Positions 16,760 to 24,758 of a DNA stretch of 62,086 bases are shown one piece after another. The stretch is from Streptomyces sp. 150FB (GTDB lineage: Bacteria > Actinomycetota > Actinomycetes > Streptomycetales > Streptomycetaceae): positions 2,508,414 through 2,570,499 of the forward strand of contig NZ_JTHL01000001.1 in the NCBI RefSeq assembly GCF_000818195.1. Reading direction: 5' to 3'. Numbering within the stretch: position 1 is the first letter of the stretch; each line of letters begins with the position of its first letter. Position numbers and translations under genes: made by a program. Under the pieces are notes generated by a model, which made no database searches, had not been told where the DNA came from, and was given only the letters and a program-made list of their open reading frames with translations.

Positions 16760-17575
16760 TCACGCCGCCTGCATGCCGCCGTCGACCGGGAGCACCGCAC
16801 CGGTCACGTAGGAGGCGCGGTCGCTGAGCAGCCAGGCGGCTGCCTGGGCGATCTCGTCGGGTTCGGCCGCGCGGCGCAGCGGCGTGTGCGCGTTGAGCTG
16901 GTCGACGACGCCGGGTGACCTCTCGTCCCAGGCGCGCACCATCTCGGTCAGGGTGGTGCCGGGAGCGACGGCGTTGACGCGGATGCCTTCCGGGCCGTAG
17001 GTGGCCGCCGCCGACTCGGTGAGGCTGTTCACCCCGCGCTTCATCGCGCCGTAGGCGGGCAGTGCGGGGTTGCCCCGCAGGCTGCCGACGGACGAGTTGT
17101 TGACGATGGCCCCCGTGCCGGCCGTGGCCCTGATGGCGGCGACCTCGGCGGCCATGGCCAGCCAGGGGCCCTTGAGGTTCACGGCGTAGACGTGGTCGAA
17201 GTCACTCTCGGTCACCTGGTCCATCGGGCCGGGCGGCACGCTGGTCGCGGCGTTGTTGAAGGCGACGTCGAGCCTGCCGTACAGCTCCACGGCGCGGTCG
17301 ACGGCGGCCCGGACACTGGCCCCGTCTGCCAGGTCACAGACCGCGTACTCCGCGGTGCCGCCGGCCGCTCGGATCTCCTCGGTCACCGCTTTCAGTTGTG
17401 CCTCGGTCCGGGCCGCGAGCAGTACCCGGGCGCCCTCCCGGGCGAACAGCCGCGCCGCGGCGGCGCCGATACCGCGGCCGGCTCCCGTGATGAGGGCGAC
17501 CTTGCCGGCCAGCAGGCCGGGGGCGGCGGGAGTGGAGGGGGCGTCCGTCATCGGTGTCATTCGTGTGTTGTCCAT
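16760..17575 (-). CDS. Short-chain dehydrogenase/reductase
   Basis: This 271-residue classical SDR has the NAD(P) motif TGAGRGIG (30-37), the structural NNAA near 107-110, catalytic Ser in NNSSVGS (161-162) and YGAMK (Y175, K179). The ending PVDGGMQAA is typical. It is divergent from an XRE regulator across a long dyad (17598-17640), so the regulator probably represses it. The substrate is unknown. ATG 17575 is used, although ATGs at codons 6 and 9 are also possible. Confidence 0.92.
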   Translation of the reverse strand: MDNTRMTPMTDAPSTPAAPGLLAGKVALITGAGRGIGAAAARLFAREGARVLLAARTEAQLKAVTEEIRAAGGTAEYAVCDLADGASVRAAVDRAVELYGRLDVAFNNAATSVPPGPMDQVTESDFDHVYAVNLKGPWLAMAAEVAAIRATAGTGAIVNNSSVGSLRGNPALPAYGAMKRGVNSLTESAAATYGPEGIRVNAVAPGTTLTEMVRAWDERSPGVVDQLNAHTPLRRAAEPDEIAQAAAWLLSDRASYVTGAVLPVDGGMQAA

Positions 17576-17597
17576 GGCAGCGAGCCTGCGCCGGGCC

Positions 17598-17640
17598 GGG
17601 GAGCCGATCCAGGCACCAGCGGTACCTGGATCGGCTCCCC
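17598..17640. promoter_or_regulatory. 43-bp inverted repeat between SDR and XRE genes
   Basis: Arms of 20 bases (17598-17617 and 17621-17640) match except for one position and are separated by AGC. The outer 16 bases of each arm are perfect (GGGGAGCCGATCCAGG). It lies 22 bases from each start codon, so a bound protein would block both promoters. The XRE protein is the obvious candidate. Confidence 0.7.
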
Positions 17641-17661
17641 GGACCCGCGCACACTGGAGGT

Positions 17662-18507
17662 ATGGACAGACGAGAGCTGGCCGGTTTCCTGCGGGGCAGG
17701 CGTGAGCGGATCACCCCCGCCGATGTGGGGCTGCCCGCCGGGCCGCGCCGCCGCACCCCGGGGCTGCGCCGCGAGGAGGTGGCGCTGATGGCGTTCATCT
17801 CGACCGAGTACTACACACGGCTGGAGCAGGCCCGCGGCCCGCACCCGTCGCGCGAGGTGCTCGACGGCCTGGCCAGGGCCCTGCGCCTGTCGGACGCCGA
17901 GCGCGATCATCTGCACCACCTCGCCGGCTCTTCGCCCGGGCCGTCGGGCGGGCCTTCCCGTGAGGTGCGGCAGAGCATCCTCGACCTGCTGCGACGGCTG
18001 CCGCAGGCCGCCGCGATCGTCCTGTCGGCGACCTACGAGGTGATCGCCTGGAACGACCTGGCGGCCGCCCTCCTGGAGGACTTCTCCGCGCTGCCCCGGC
18101 GCGAGCGCAACCTCGTGCGCCGTGCCTTCCTCTCGCCCGGGGACCGGCCGCTGTACAGCAGGGCCGGTACGGAGGAGTTCGCCCGCGTCGCTGCCCGGCA
18201 ACTGCGTGCCACCGCCGCCCGCTACCCCGACGATCCCGAGGTGGCCGCGCTGGTGGGGGACCTTCTCTCCGGGAGCGCGGAGTTCGCCCGACTGTGGGCC
18301 GCCCACGACGTACGCGCCGAGCCCACCCTGCGCAAGACCGTCGACCACCCGCTGATCGGCCCGGTCACCGTCAACTGCGATGTCCTGGACATCACCGACC
18401 GGGACCAGCGCGTGGTGATCTACACGGCCGAGCCCGGCTCTCCGGCGGAGGAGGCGCTGCGGCTGCTGTCGGTGATCGGCACGCAGCGCATGGACGTGCC
18501 CGGCTGA
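17662..18507 (+). CDS. XRE regulator with MmyB-like ligand domain
   Basis: This 281-residue regulator has an N-terminal XRE HTH (about 1-80, including RRTPGLRREEVALMAFISTEYYTRLEQ) and a C-terminal MmyB-type domain (about 105-275) with the typical ATYEVIAWNDLAAALL and a late NCDVLDI...VIYTAEPGS. MmyB domains are PAS-like and have been reported to bind fatty-acid-like ligands. ATG 17662 follows GGAGG. It is divergent from an SDR with a shared dyad, an arrangement frequent in streptomycetes and suggesting ligand-controlled repression of the SDR. Family secure; ligand inferred. Confidence 0.9.
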   Translation: MDRRELAGFLRGRRERITPADVGLPAGPRRRTPGLRREEVALMAFISTEYYTRLEQARGPHPSREVLDGLARALRLSDAERDHLHHLAGSSPGPSGGPSREVRQSILDLLRRLPQAAAIVLSATYEVIAWNDLAAALLEDFSALPRRERNLVRRAFLSPGDRPLYSRAGTEEFARVAARQLRATAARYPDDPEVAALVGDLLSGSAEFARLWAAHDVRAEPTLRKTVDHPLIGPVTVNCDVLDITDRDQRVVIYTAEPGSPAEEALRLLSVIGTQRMDVPG

Positions 18508-18543
18508 TCCGAGCCGGGCACGGGGGCGTTCTCCGCCGGTGCA

Positions 18544-18584
18544 TACGGCTCCGGGGCGGCGTCAGGTTCCGCCCCGGAGCCGTA
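18544..18584. terminator. Convergent hairpin terminator between XRE and GH3 genes
   Basis: Perfect 16-bp arms (TACGGCTCCGGGGCGG and its complement) enclose a 9-base loop. It lies between two convergent genes. Confidence 0.85.
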
Positions 18585-18606
18585 CGTTCTTCTCCCCCCG
18601 CTCCCG

Positions 18607-21102
18607 CTACCCCCGGGCGTCGACCGTGGCGCTCAGCCTCCGGTCGGCCACCGAGTGCGCGGCCTGGACCTCGTACGTCCCGTCCTGGTACGCCCAGGAG
18701 CCCGCTTCCTCGTCCCAGATCTCGAACGCCCTGCGGCGCAGCGGGATACGTACCTCGGTGCTCTCGCCGGGGCCCGCCTCGACGGAGGCGAAGCCGGCCA
18801 GCCAGCGCGCGGGACGCTCGGGGGCGCCGGGCTCGCCGGCACCGGGGGCCAGGTAGATCTGGACGACCTCGCGGCCCGTCCGCGCGCCGGTGTTGCGGAG
18901 CCGTACCGTGGCCTCGGTGGGGGTGGCCGACAGGGTCTCGTACTCCCAGTCGGTGTAGCCGAGTCCGTGGCCGAAGGGGTAGGCGGGGGTGGCCCCCGAC
19001 TTCTCCCAGGCCCGGTAGCCGATGAACACGCCTTCGTCGTAGTGCAGTTGGCCGTCGGTCGGGGTGGTGTCCGAGACCGGTACGTCGTCCAGGGTGACCG
19101 GCCAGGTGGTCGGCAGCCGGCCGCCCGGCTCCTCGGCGCCGAGGAGGACGTCGGCGAGCGCCGCGCCGCCCTCCTGGCCCGGGAACCAGCTCAGCAGTAC
19201 GGCGGCCACCTCCTCGCGCCACGGGAGCTCCACCGGGGAGCCGGTGTTGACGACCACGACGGTGTTCGGGTTGACGGCGGCGACGGCCCGTACCAGCTCG
19301 TCCTGACGGCCGGGCAGCTTCAGGTTCTTGCGGTCGAAGCCCTCGGACTCGACCTGCGAGGTGGTGGCGACCACGACCACAGCGGTGTCGGCGGCGCGCA
19401 CCGCCTCGACGGCCTCGGCGATCAGTTCGTCGGGGTCGTGCTGCGGGCCGAGGTGGAGGAGCGAGAAGGCGACGGCCTTCATCGGCACGTCCGACTCCTT
19501 GTAGACGGTGTCGACCAGCGAGATCTCGACGGGCTGCCCCGCCACCAGTTCGGCCCGGCCGCGCTCGGTGGGCGCGCCGAAGAACGCCTCGAACGGGTCG
19601 GTCGACGTACCGGACCCCTGGTCGCCCTCGAAGAGGACCTGGCCGCCCACGGTGAGGGTGAAGCCGCCGACGCCCCGGGTGCCGAAGGCGTGCTCGCCGC
19701 TCTCGCGTGGGGTGAAGCTTCCGGTGATCTCGACGGTGTGCAGCGCCTCGAAGTCGACGCCGTCGGGCAGGTCGCTGCCGACCCACTGCACCCGGCCGTT
19801 GGGCAGCTTGGTGGTGGCGAGGACCCGTCCGTCGGCGTCGCGACTGATCGCCTCCAGCTCGAACCCCTTGTCGCCGAGGCCGAGTTGACCGCTGGGTTCG
19901 GCTCCGACTGCGTACGTCAGGGTCTGTTCGGGGAGCGCGGCCGTGAGGCCGTCGAGCGGGGAGACGATGTGGTCGGGGAAGACGGTGGCCGAGCCGCCGC
20001 CGAGGACGCGCGCGTCTCGGGCGGCGGCGCCGATGAGGGCGACCGTACCGGCCTGGGCGGGGTCGAGCGGGAGCACGGGAGGCTCGCCGACCTCGGCGCC
20101 GGCCGGTGCCTCGTTGCGTACGAGGACGAAGGAGCGGCGGGCGACCTCGCGGGCCAGCGCCTCGCCGTCGACGGGCGCGGGGAAGTCGGTGACGGCGGCG
20201 GGGGCGCCTTCGAGGATGCCGACGCGGGCGGCGAGGCGCAGGACGTTCCGTACGGCCTCGTCGACGGCGGACTCCTCGGCCTCACCGGCCCGTACGGCGG
20301 CGGCGAGCTTCGGCCCGTACACCGTCTCGGGTCCTGGCATGGCGACGTCGAGGCCGCCGAGCAGGGCGCCGACGGTGGAGCGGGCCGCGAGCCAGTCGGA
20401 GACGATGTAGCCGTCGAAGCCCCATTCGCCGCGCAGGACTTCGTTCTGGAGGTAGCGGTGTTCGGTCATCGACGAGCCGTTGACCGTGTTGTAGGCGGCC
20501 ATGATGCCCCACGGGTGGGCGTTGGCGACGATCGCCTCGAAGGGCGCGAGGTACAACTCCCGGAGCGGGCGCGGCGCGACGATGTTGTCGACGGTGAAAC
20601 GGTCGGTCTCCGCGTCGTTGGCCACGAAGTGCTTGACGGTGGTGCCGACTCCGCCGTCCTGCACCCCGAGGACATAGCCGGTGCCGATCTCGCCCGTGAG
20701 GTACGGGTCCTCGCTGTACGCCTCGAAGTGGCGCCCGCCGAGCGGCGACCGGTGCAGGTTCACGGTCGGCGCGAGCAGTACGTGCACACCTTTGCGGCGG
20801 GCCTCCTGGGCGAGCAACCGGCCTGCCCTGCGGGCCAGTTCGGGATCCCAGCTCGCCGCGAGCGCGGTGGGTGAGGGCAGTGCGACCGACGGGTCGTCGG
20901 AGGTCCAGCGGACCCCGCGTACGCCCACGGGGCCGTCGGACATCACGAGCGAGGCGAGCCCGATCTCGGGCAGTCCGGGCAGGGACCACTGGTCCTGTCC
21001 CGCCAGCAGCCTGGTCTTGGCGTCGAGATCGAGCTTGCCGAGCGCCGCCTCGACGGCGGCGTTGCGTGCCTGATCGGCCCGGCTGGTGGATGCGCCTGCC
21101 AC
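18607..21102 (-). CDS. GH3 beta-glucosidase with PA14 insert
   Basis: This 831-residue glycoside hydrolase has no signal peptide and so is probably intracellular. The N-terminal (beta/alpha)8 domain holds KHFVAND (157-163) and the nucleophile D236 in YIVSDW. The second alpha/beta domain is interrupted by a PA14 module at roughly 395-545, and the chain ends in a fibronectin III-like domain. GH3 enzymes of this layout cleave terminal beta-glucosides or beta-xylosides of imported oligosaccharides. It is divergent from a TetR gene, with an AT-rich 182-base region between. No sugar transporter is adjacent. Confidence 0.93.
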   Translation of the reverse strand: MAGASTSRADQARNAAVEAALGKLDLDAKTRLLAGQDQWSLPGLPEIGLASLVMSDGPVGVRGVRWTSDDPSVALPSPTALAASWDPELARRAGRLLAQEARRKGVHVLLAPTVNLHRSPLGGRHFEAYSEDPYLTGEIGTGYVLGVQDGGVGTTVKHFVANDAETDRFTVDNIVAPRPLRELYLAPFEAIVANAHPWGIMAAYNTVNGSSMTEHRYLQNEVLRGEWGFDGYIVSDWLAARSTVGALLGGLDVAMPGPETVYGPKLAAAVRAGEAEESAVDEAVRNVLRLAARVGILEGAPAAVTDFPAPVDGEALAREVARRSFVLVRNEAPAGAEVGEPPVLPLDPAQAGTVALIGAAARDARVLGGGSATVFPDHIVSPLDGLTAALPEQTLTYAVGAEPSGQLGLGDKGFELEAISRDADGRVLATTKLPNGRVQWVGSDLPDGVDFEALHTVEITGSFTPRESGEHAFGTRGVGGFTLTVGGQVLFEGDQGSGTSTDPFEAFFGAPTERGRAELVAGQPVEISLVDTVYKESDVPMKAVAFSLLHLGPQHDPDELIAEAVEAVRAADTAVVVVATTSQVESEGFDRKNLKLPGRQDELVRAVAAVNPNTVVVVNTGSPVELPWREEVAAVLLSWFPGQEGGAALADVLLGAEEPGGRLPTTWPVTLDDVPVSDTTPTDGQLHYDEGVFIGYRAWEKSGATPAYPFGHGLGYTDWEYETLSATPTEATVRLRNTGARTGREVVQIYLAPGAGEPGAPERPARWLAGFASVEAGPGESTEVRIPLRRRAFEIWDEEAGSWAYQDGTYEVQAAHSVADRRLSATVDARG

Positions 21103-21173
21103 GTGCGTACCTCCATGTCGACGTTCTCGCGGACGGACGTCCCCGCTCTCGCGAATGGTTACATGGTGGACCG

Positions 21174-21197
21174 GATACCTGTAGACGGGTAGGTATC
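21174..21197. promoter_or_regulatory. Dyad between GH3 and TetR genes, candidate operator
   Basis: GATACCT-N10-AGGTATC is a perfect inverted repeat in an AT-rich stretch between the divergent starts (21102 and 21285). It is a plausible site for the TetR protein encoded next to it. Confidence 0.5.
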
Positions 21198-21284
21198 GTC
21201 ATCATTTCGTAATGTGATGGTCGAGCGTTCCCGATACGGTCCTGACAGGCGGCCGGCAAGGCGGACGGGGAGAGGGGCGGGCGG

Positions 21285-21872
21285 ATGGCGGCGCAAGCCA
21301 GAGGCGAGGAGCGGCGCGCGGAGATCCTGCACGCGGCGCTGGAGGTGATCGCCGAGCGCGGTTACCGGGGCACGACCCTGGGCGCCGTGGCCGACCGGGT
21401 CGGCCTCACCCAGCAGGGGCTGCTGCACCACTTCCCGACCAAGGAAGCGCTGCTGGTCGCCGTCCTGGAGGACCGCGACCAGTGGGACACGGGCGGCGGC
21501 AGCCGGGGCAGAAGGGGCTGGCGTCTCGAACTGCTGACGTCGCTGGTGGAGTACAACGCGATGCGTCCCGGTGTGGTGCAGACCTTCTCGGCGCTGCTGG
21601 GCGAGAGCGTCACCGAGGACCATCCGGCGAGGGAGTTCTTCGCGCACCGCTACGACCAGGTGCGCGGCAACATGATCGCGTCGCTGCGCGACGAGTTCGG
21701 CGACCGGCTGCCGGGCGGGCTCACCCCGGAGCAGGCGGCGCCGCTGCTGACTGCGGTGATGGACGGACTTCAGTACCAGTGGCTGCTGGACCCGGAATCG
21801 GTGGACATGCCGGCGGCGTTCCGCGACTTCCTGACCCTGCTGAGGGCGGGCGGCACCGGACCCGCCGCCTGA
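21285..21872 (+). CDS. TetR-family regulator, divergent from GH3 gene
   Basis: This 195-residue protein has an HTH at about 10-60 (LGAVADRVGLTQQGLLHHFPTKEALL) and a C-terminal TetR_C domain of the kind seen in regulators of sugar hydrolase and transport genes (LLTSLVEYNAMRPG). It is transcribed divergently from the GH3 glucosidase and likely controls it through the dyad at 21174-21197. ATG 21285 lies shortly after GGAGAGG. It converges with the EI24 gene with 16 bases between stops. Confidence 0.87.
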   Translation: MAAQARGEERRAEILHAALEVIAERGYRGTTLGAVADRVGLTQQGLLHHFPTKEALLVAVLEDRDQWDTGGGSRGRRGWRLELLTSLVEYNAMRPGVVQTFSALLGESVTEDHPAREFFAHRYDQVRGNMIASLRDEFGDRLPGGLTPEQAAPLLTAVMDGLQYQWLLDPESVDMPAAFRDFLTLLRAGGTGPAA

Positions 21873-21888
21873 ACAACCGCCGGGCAGT

Positions 21889-22677
21889 TTAAGGGAGTAC
21901 GGCGCCGCGCTGCTCCGGGCCCGTCACCGCTTCGCCCTCCGGCGGCGCTGTCAGTTCGCGCACCATCAGCGTCGCCCCCGCGACAGCGCCCGGCATCAGG
22001 AAGACCGCGACCAGCGGGACCAGGAACGCGAGGGTGAGCGGCACGCCGAAGCCCAGGCTCATCATGCGGCGGCTGTGCAACAGCGCCCGCCGCTCCTTCA
22101 GTTGGACGCCACGCCGCTGGAGCGCCACAGCCGTCAGCTCCTCGGCGAGGAAGAACCCCGAGACGCAGAAGCCGATCACGGGGACGACCGTCTGTCCGAC
22201 GACCGGGAGGAAGCCGAGAGCGAAGAGCAGTACGCCGTAGATCGCCACCCGGACCAGGACCCGCAGACTGTCCCGCGCCGAGATCAACAGCTCGCGCCAG
22301 AACGGGAGTCCGGACTCGGGAACCTCGCCGCCCTCCGCGCGGTCGACCGCCTCGGACAGCGACTCGTAGAAGGGCTGTCCGATCAGCAGGGTGACCGCAG
22401 TGAAGGTGACCACGGCGAGAAACAGGCCGAGGGCGAAGACGAGCACCGTGAGGAAGCCCCGGAAGAGACCGAGCCAGGGGGACGACCAGTCGTCGGCGAA
22501 CGGCGTCGACCAGGAGGCCAGGTTGTCGGCGCCGTAGGCGAGGCCGATGAGCGCTCCCGCGTACAGCACCAGCGTTATCAGGCCGGGCAGCAGCCCGAAG
22601 CCGAACGAGCGCCCGTGGCCGACGACCCAGCGCTGGCCTTTCCACAAGTAGCCGAAGCCCACCCCGAGATCATGCAT
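21889..22677 (-). CDS. EI24-domain (CysZ-like) membrane protein
   Basis: This 262-residue integral membrane protein has about four to five hydrophobic segments (near 28-50, 72-98, 142-180, 210-232). The conserved LIGQPFYESLSEAVD motif is diagnostic for the EI24/CysZ family. E. coli CysZ is a sulfate transporter; actinobacterial members are usually annotated only as EI24 proteins. No cysteine or sulfate genes adjoin, so the transported substrate is left open. ATG 22677 is clear. It is divergent from the thrS-like leader region. Confidence 0.85.
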   Translation of the reverse strand: MHDLGVGFGYLWKGQRWVVGHGRSFGFGLLPGLITLVLYAGALIGLAYGADNLASWSTPFADDWSSPWLGLFRGFLTVLVFALGLFLAVVTFTAVTLLIGQPFYESLSEAVDRAEGGEVPESGLPFWRELLISARDSLRVLVRVAIYGVLLFALGFLPVVGQTVVPVIGFCVSGFFLAEELTAVALQRRGVQLKERRALLHSRRMMSLGFGVPLTLAFLVPLVAVFLMPGAVAGATLMVRELTAPPEGEAVTGPEQRGAVLP

Positions 22678-22762
22678 GGGGCGCAGCCTACCGGCGGCGC
22701 GGGCCCCTGACGCCAGAGCCGGCCCGGCGCCGCACCTCTCCGCACGGCACTCGCCGTCCTGC

Positions 22763-22768
22763 TACCTT
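22763..22768 (+). promoter_or_regulatory. Possible -10 element for leaderless leader transcript
   Basis: TACCTT ends seven bases before the leader peptide ATG at 22776, which would place the transcription start at or next to that ATG. No convincing -35 is seen. There is also no Shine-Dalgarno sequence before 22776, in keeping with leaderless translation, common in Streptomyces. Confidence 0.4.
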
Positions 22769-22775
22769 GTCCGGC

Positions 22776-22826
22776 ATGAAGCGCGCTGCGATGACGACGA
22801 CGCCGGAGAGTGTCCCGGCGCGCTGA
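22776..22826 (+). CDS. Threonine-rich leader peptide (attenuation)
   Basis: A 16-codon ORF, MKRAAMTTTPESVPAR, carries three consecutive ACG threonine codons (22794-22802). It stands 88 bases upstream of a threonyl-tRNA synthetase-like gene and 16 bases before a strong terminator-like hairpin. This is the layout of ribosome-mediated attenuation: slow decoding at the Thr codons when charged tRNA-Thr is scarce would change RNA folding and let transcription continue. A smaller hairpin (CGCCGG-N8-CCGGCG, 22801-22820) overlaps the last Thr codon and could be the alternative structure. The ORF is far below normal gene size, but codon choice and position make chance unlikely. Confidence 0.65.
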   Translation: MKRAAMTTTPESVPAR

Positions 22827-22842
22827 CTGCTGAACGTGAGTC

Positions 22843-22874
22843 CGAAGCCCCGGGGCGAGTGCCCCGGGGCTTCG
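22843..22874 (+). terminator. Attenuator hairpin upstream of thrS-like gene
   Basis: Perfect 14-bp arms (CGAAGCCCCGGGGC and its complement) close on the tetraloop GAGT. The hairpin lies 40 bases before the ThrRS start and has no other gene to terminate, because the upstream gene is on the opposite strand. It therefore most likely acts as an attenuator for the downstream gene. Confidence 0.75.
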
Positions 22875-22914
22875 CCGTGTGGTCACTCGCCTCCCCACCC
22901 GTGAGGAGACCACC

Positions 22915-24144
22915 ATGAACGACCACCGCAAGCTCGGCCGCGAGCTGGACCTGTTCGACACCGATCCGCTGATGGGGGCGGGTCTGCCGTACTGGCTGCC
23001 GGACGGCGCCGCCGTACGGCACGCGCTGGAGGAGTACGTCAGGGAGGCCGAGCGGCTGGCCGGCTACCGCCATGTGTACTCGCCGGTCCTCGGCAAGCGG
23101 GAGCTGTACGAGATCTCCGGGCACTGGTCCCACTACAGCGAGGACATGTTCCCCCCGATGGAGCTCGGCTCCGAGCAGCTCCTACTGCGGCCGAGCCTGT
23201 GCCCGCACCACGCGCTGATCTACCGGTCCCGGTCCCACAGTTACCGCGAACTCCCCCTCCGGATGGCCGAGTTGGGCGGTATGTACCGCTCCGAACTCTC
23301 CGGTGTGCTCGGCGGCCTGACCCGCGTCAGGGCGATCCAGCTCAACGACGCGCACATCTTCTGCACCCTGGAGCAGGCGGCCGAAGAGGCGGGCGCCGCA
23401 CTGGAGTTGATCCGGCGGGCGTACCAGGCGCTCGGCATCGGCGGGGCCCGTTACCGTCTCTCGCTGCCAGGGCCCGGCGGAAAGTACGTGGCGAACCCCG
23501 AGATGTGGCGGCGGGCCTCCGCCCTGCTGACCGGCGTCCTGGAGGAGTCGGGGCTGCCCTACGAGGCCGCCGAGGGCGAGGCCGCGTTCTACGGCCCGAA
23601 GATCGACGTCCAGGTCAGCGACGGCGCGGGCCGCGAGGCCACCCTGTCGACCGTCCAGGTCGACTTCCACCAGCCCGAGCGGTTCGGGCTGCACTACATC
23701 GGCGCGGACGGCGGTAAACACCGGCCGGTCATGATCCATCGCAGCATCGTCGGCAGCGTCGAGCGGGCCGTCGCGCACCTCCTCGACGTGCACGGCGGCG
23801 CGTTCCCCGGCTGGCTCGCCCCCACCCAGCTCGTCGCGCTCCCGATCTCCGACGCCGAGGTGCCCAGGGCCGCCGAGCTGGTACGGCGGTGCCTGGCCCG
23901 GGGGCTGCGCGCCGAGGTCATCGGCCCCGAGCACGGCACCCTGGGCGCCCGCGTCCGGGCCGCCAGGCTCGTGCCGTACCAGGCGGTGATCGGCGCCAGG
24001 GAGGCCGCCGGTGACCTGGCCGCCCTGCGCCTGCGGGACGGTCGCCGCCTCGACGCGCTGCCCGCCGACGAGATCCTGGCCCGGGTCGGCGCGCTGGTCG
24101 GCGCCCACAGCACCGACCTGTGGGACAGCGCCGTCGCCGCCTGA
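22915..24144 (+). CDS. Short threonyl-tRNA synthetase-like protein, no editing domain
   Basis: This 409-residue protein matches only the catalytic and anticodon-binding parts of ThrRS; the TGS and N2 editing domains (about 240 residues) are absent. Motif 2 region LRMAELGGMYRSE (R125), the likely Zn ligands C96, H147 and H275, and motif 3 IVGSVERA (R284) are kept. The segment before the Zn His reads RVRAIQLNDAHIF, so the Gln and the first Asp of bacterial ThrRS (TQDDAHIF) are Leu143 and Asn144. ATG 22915 follows GAGGAG. It could be a stress-induced paralogue, an inhibitor-resistant copy, or an enzyme loading Thr onto something other than tRNA. The leader attenuator points to induction by Thr-tRNA shortage. 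Confidence 0.85.
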   Translation: MNDHRKLGRELDLFDTDPLMGAGLPYWLPDGAAVRHALEEYVREAERLAGYRHVYSPVLGKRELYEISGHWSHYSEDMFPPMELGSEQLLLRPSLCPHHALIYRSRSHSYRELPLRMAELGGMYRSELSGVLGGLTRVRAIQLNDAHIFCTLEQAAEEAGAALELIRRAYQALGIGGARYRLSLPGPGGKYVANPEMWRRASALLTGVLEESGLPYEAAEGEAAFYGPKIDVQVSDGAGREATLSTVQVDFHQPERFGLHYIGADGGKHRPVMIHRSIVGSVERAVAHLLDVHGGAFPGWLAPTQLVALPISDAEVPRAAELVRRCLARGLRAEVIGPEHGTLGARVRAARLVPYQAVIGAREAAGDLAALRLRDGRRLDALPADEILARVGALVGAHSTDLWDSAVAA

Positions 24145-24165
24145 CCGCGGCACACCCCGTACAGC

Positions 24166-24202
24166 ACTCCGCCCCGCCGGTCACGTACCGGCGGGGCGGA
24201 GT
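24166..24202. terminator. Convergent hairpin between thrS-like and ohr genes
   Basis: Perfect 16-bp arms (ACTCCGCCCCGCCGGT and its complement) enclose CACGT. It lies between convergent genes and likely serves both. Confidence 0.85.
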
Positions 24203-24207
24203 CGAGC

Positions 24208-24242
24208 AGGTGGCGCGGTCAAGCAAGGTGGCGCGGTCAAGC
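24208..24242. repeat. Two direct copies of a 17-bp unit
   Basis: AGGTGGCGCGGTCAAGC occurs at 24208-24224 and 24226-24242, an 18-base period. It is in the 3' untranslated region of the ohr gene and looks like a simple local duplication. Confidence 0.85.
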
Positions 24243-24261
24243 CGTGCCGTCAGCGCCGCGA

Positions 24262-24690
<429 letters not shown>

Positions 24691-24758
24691 GTCGTGTGCG
24701 TTCCTTCTGCTTGTACGCCGCGGCTCGCGCCCACGGGCCTCGGCGGCCTGAGGTGAGC

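Noticed and set aside
22678..22914. T-box riboswitch upstream of the thrS-like gene
   Set aside because: No T-box consensus or specifier-loop layout is visible; a leader peptide with Thr codons explains the region better.
24208..24242. Short CRISPR-like direct repeats
   Set aside because: Only two copies separated by one base and no spacer or cas gene; a simple duplication.
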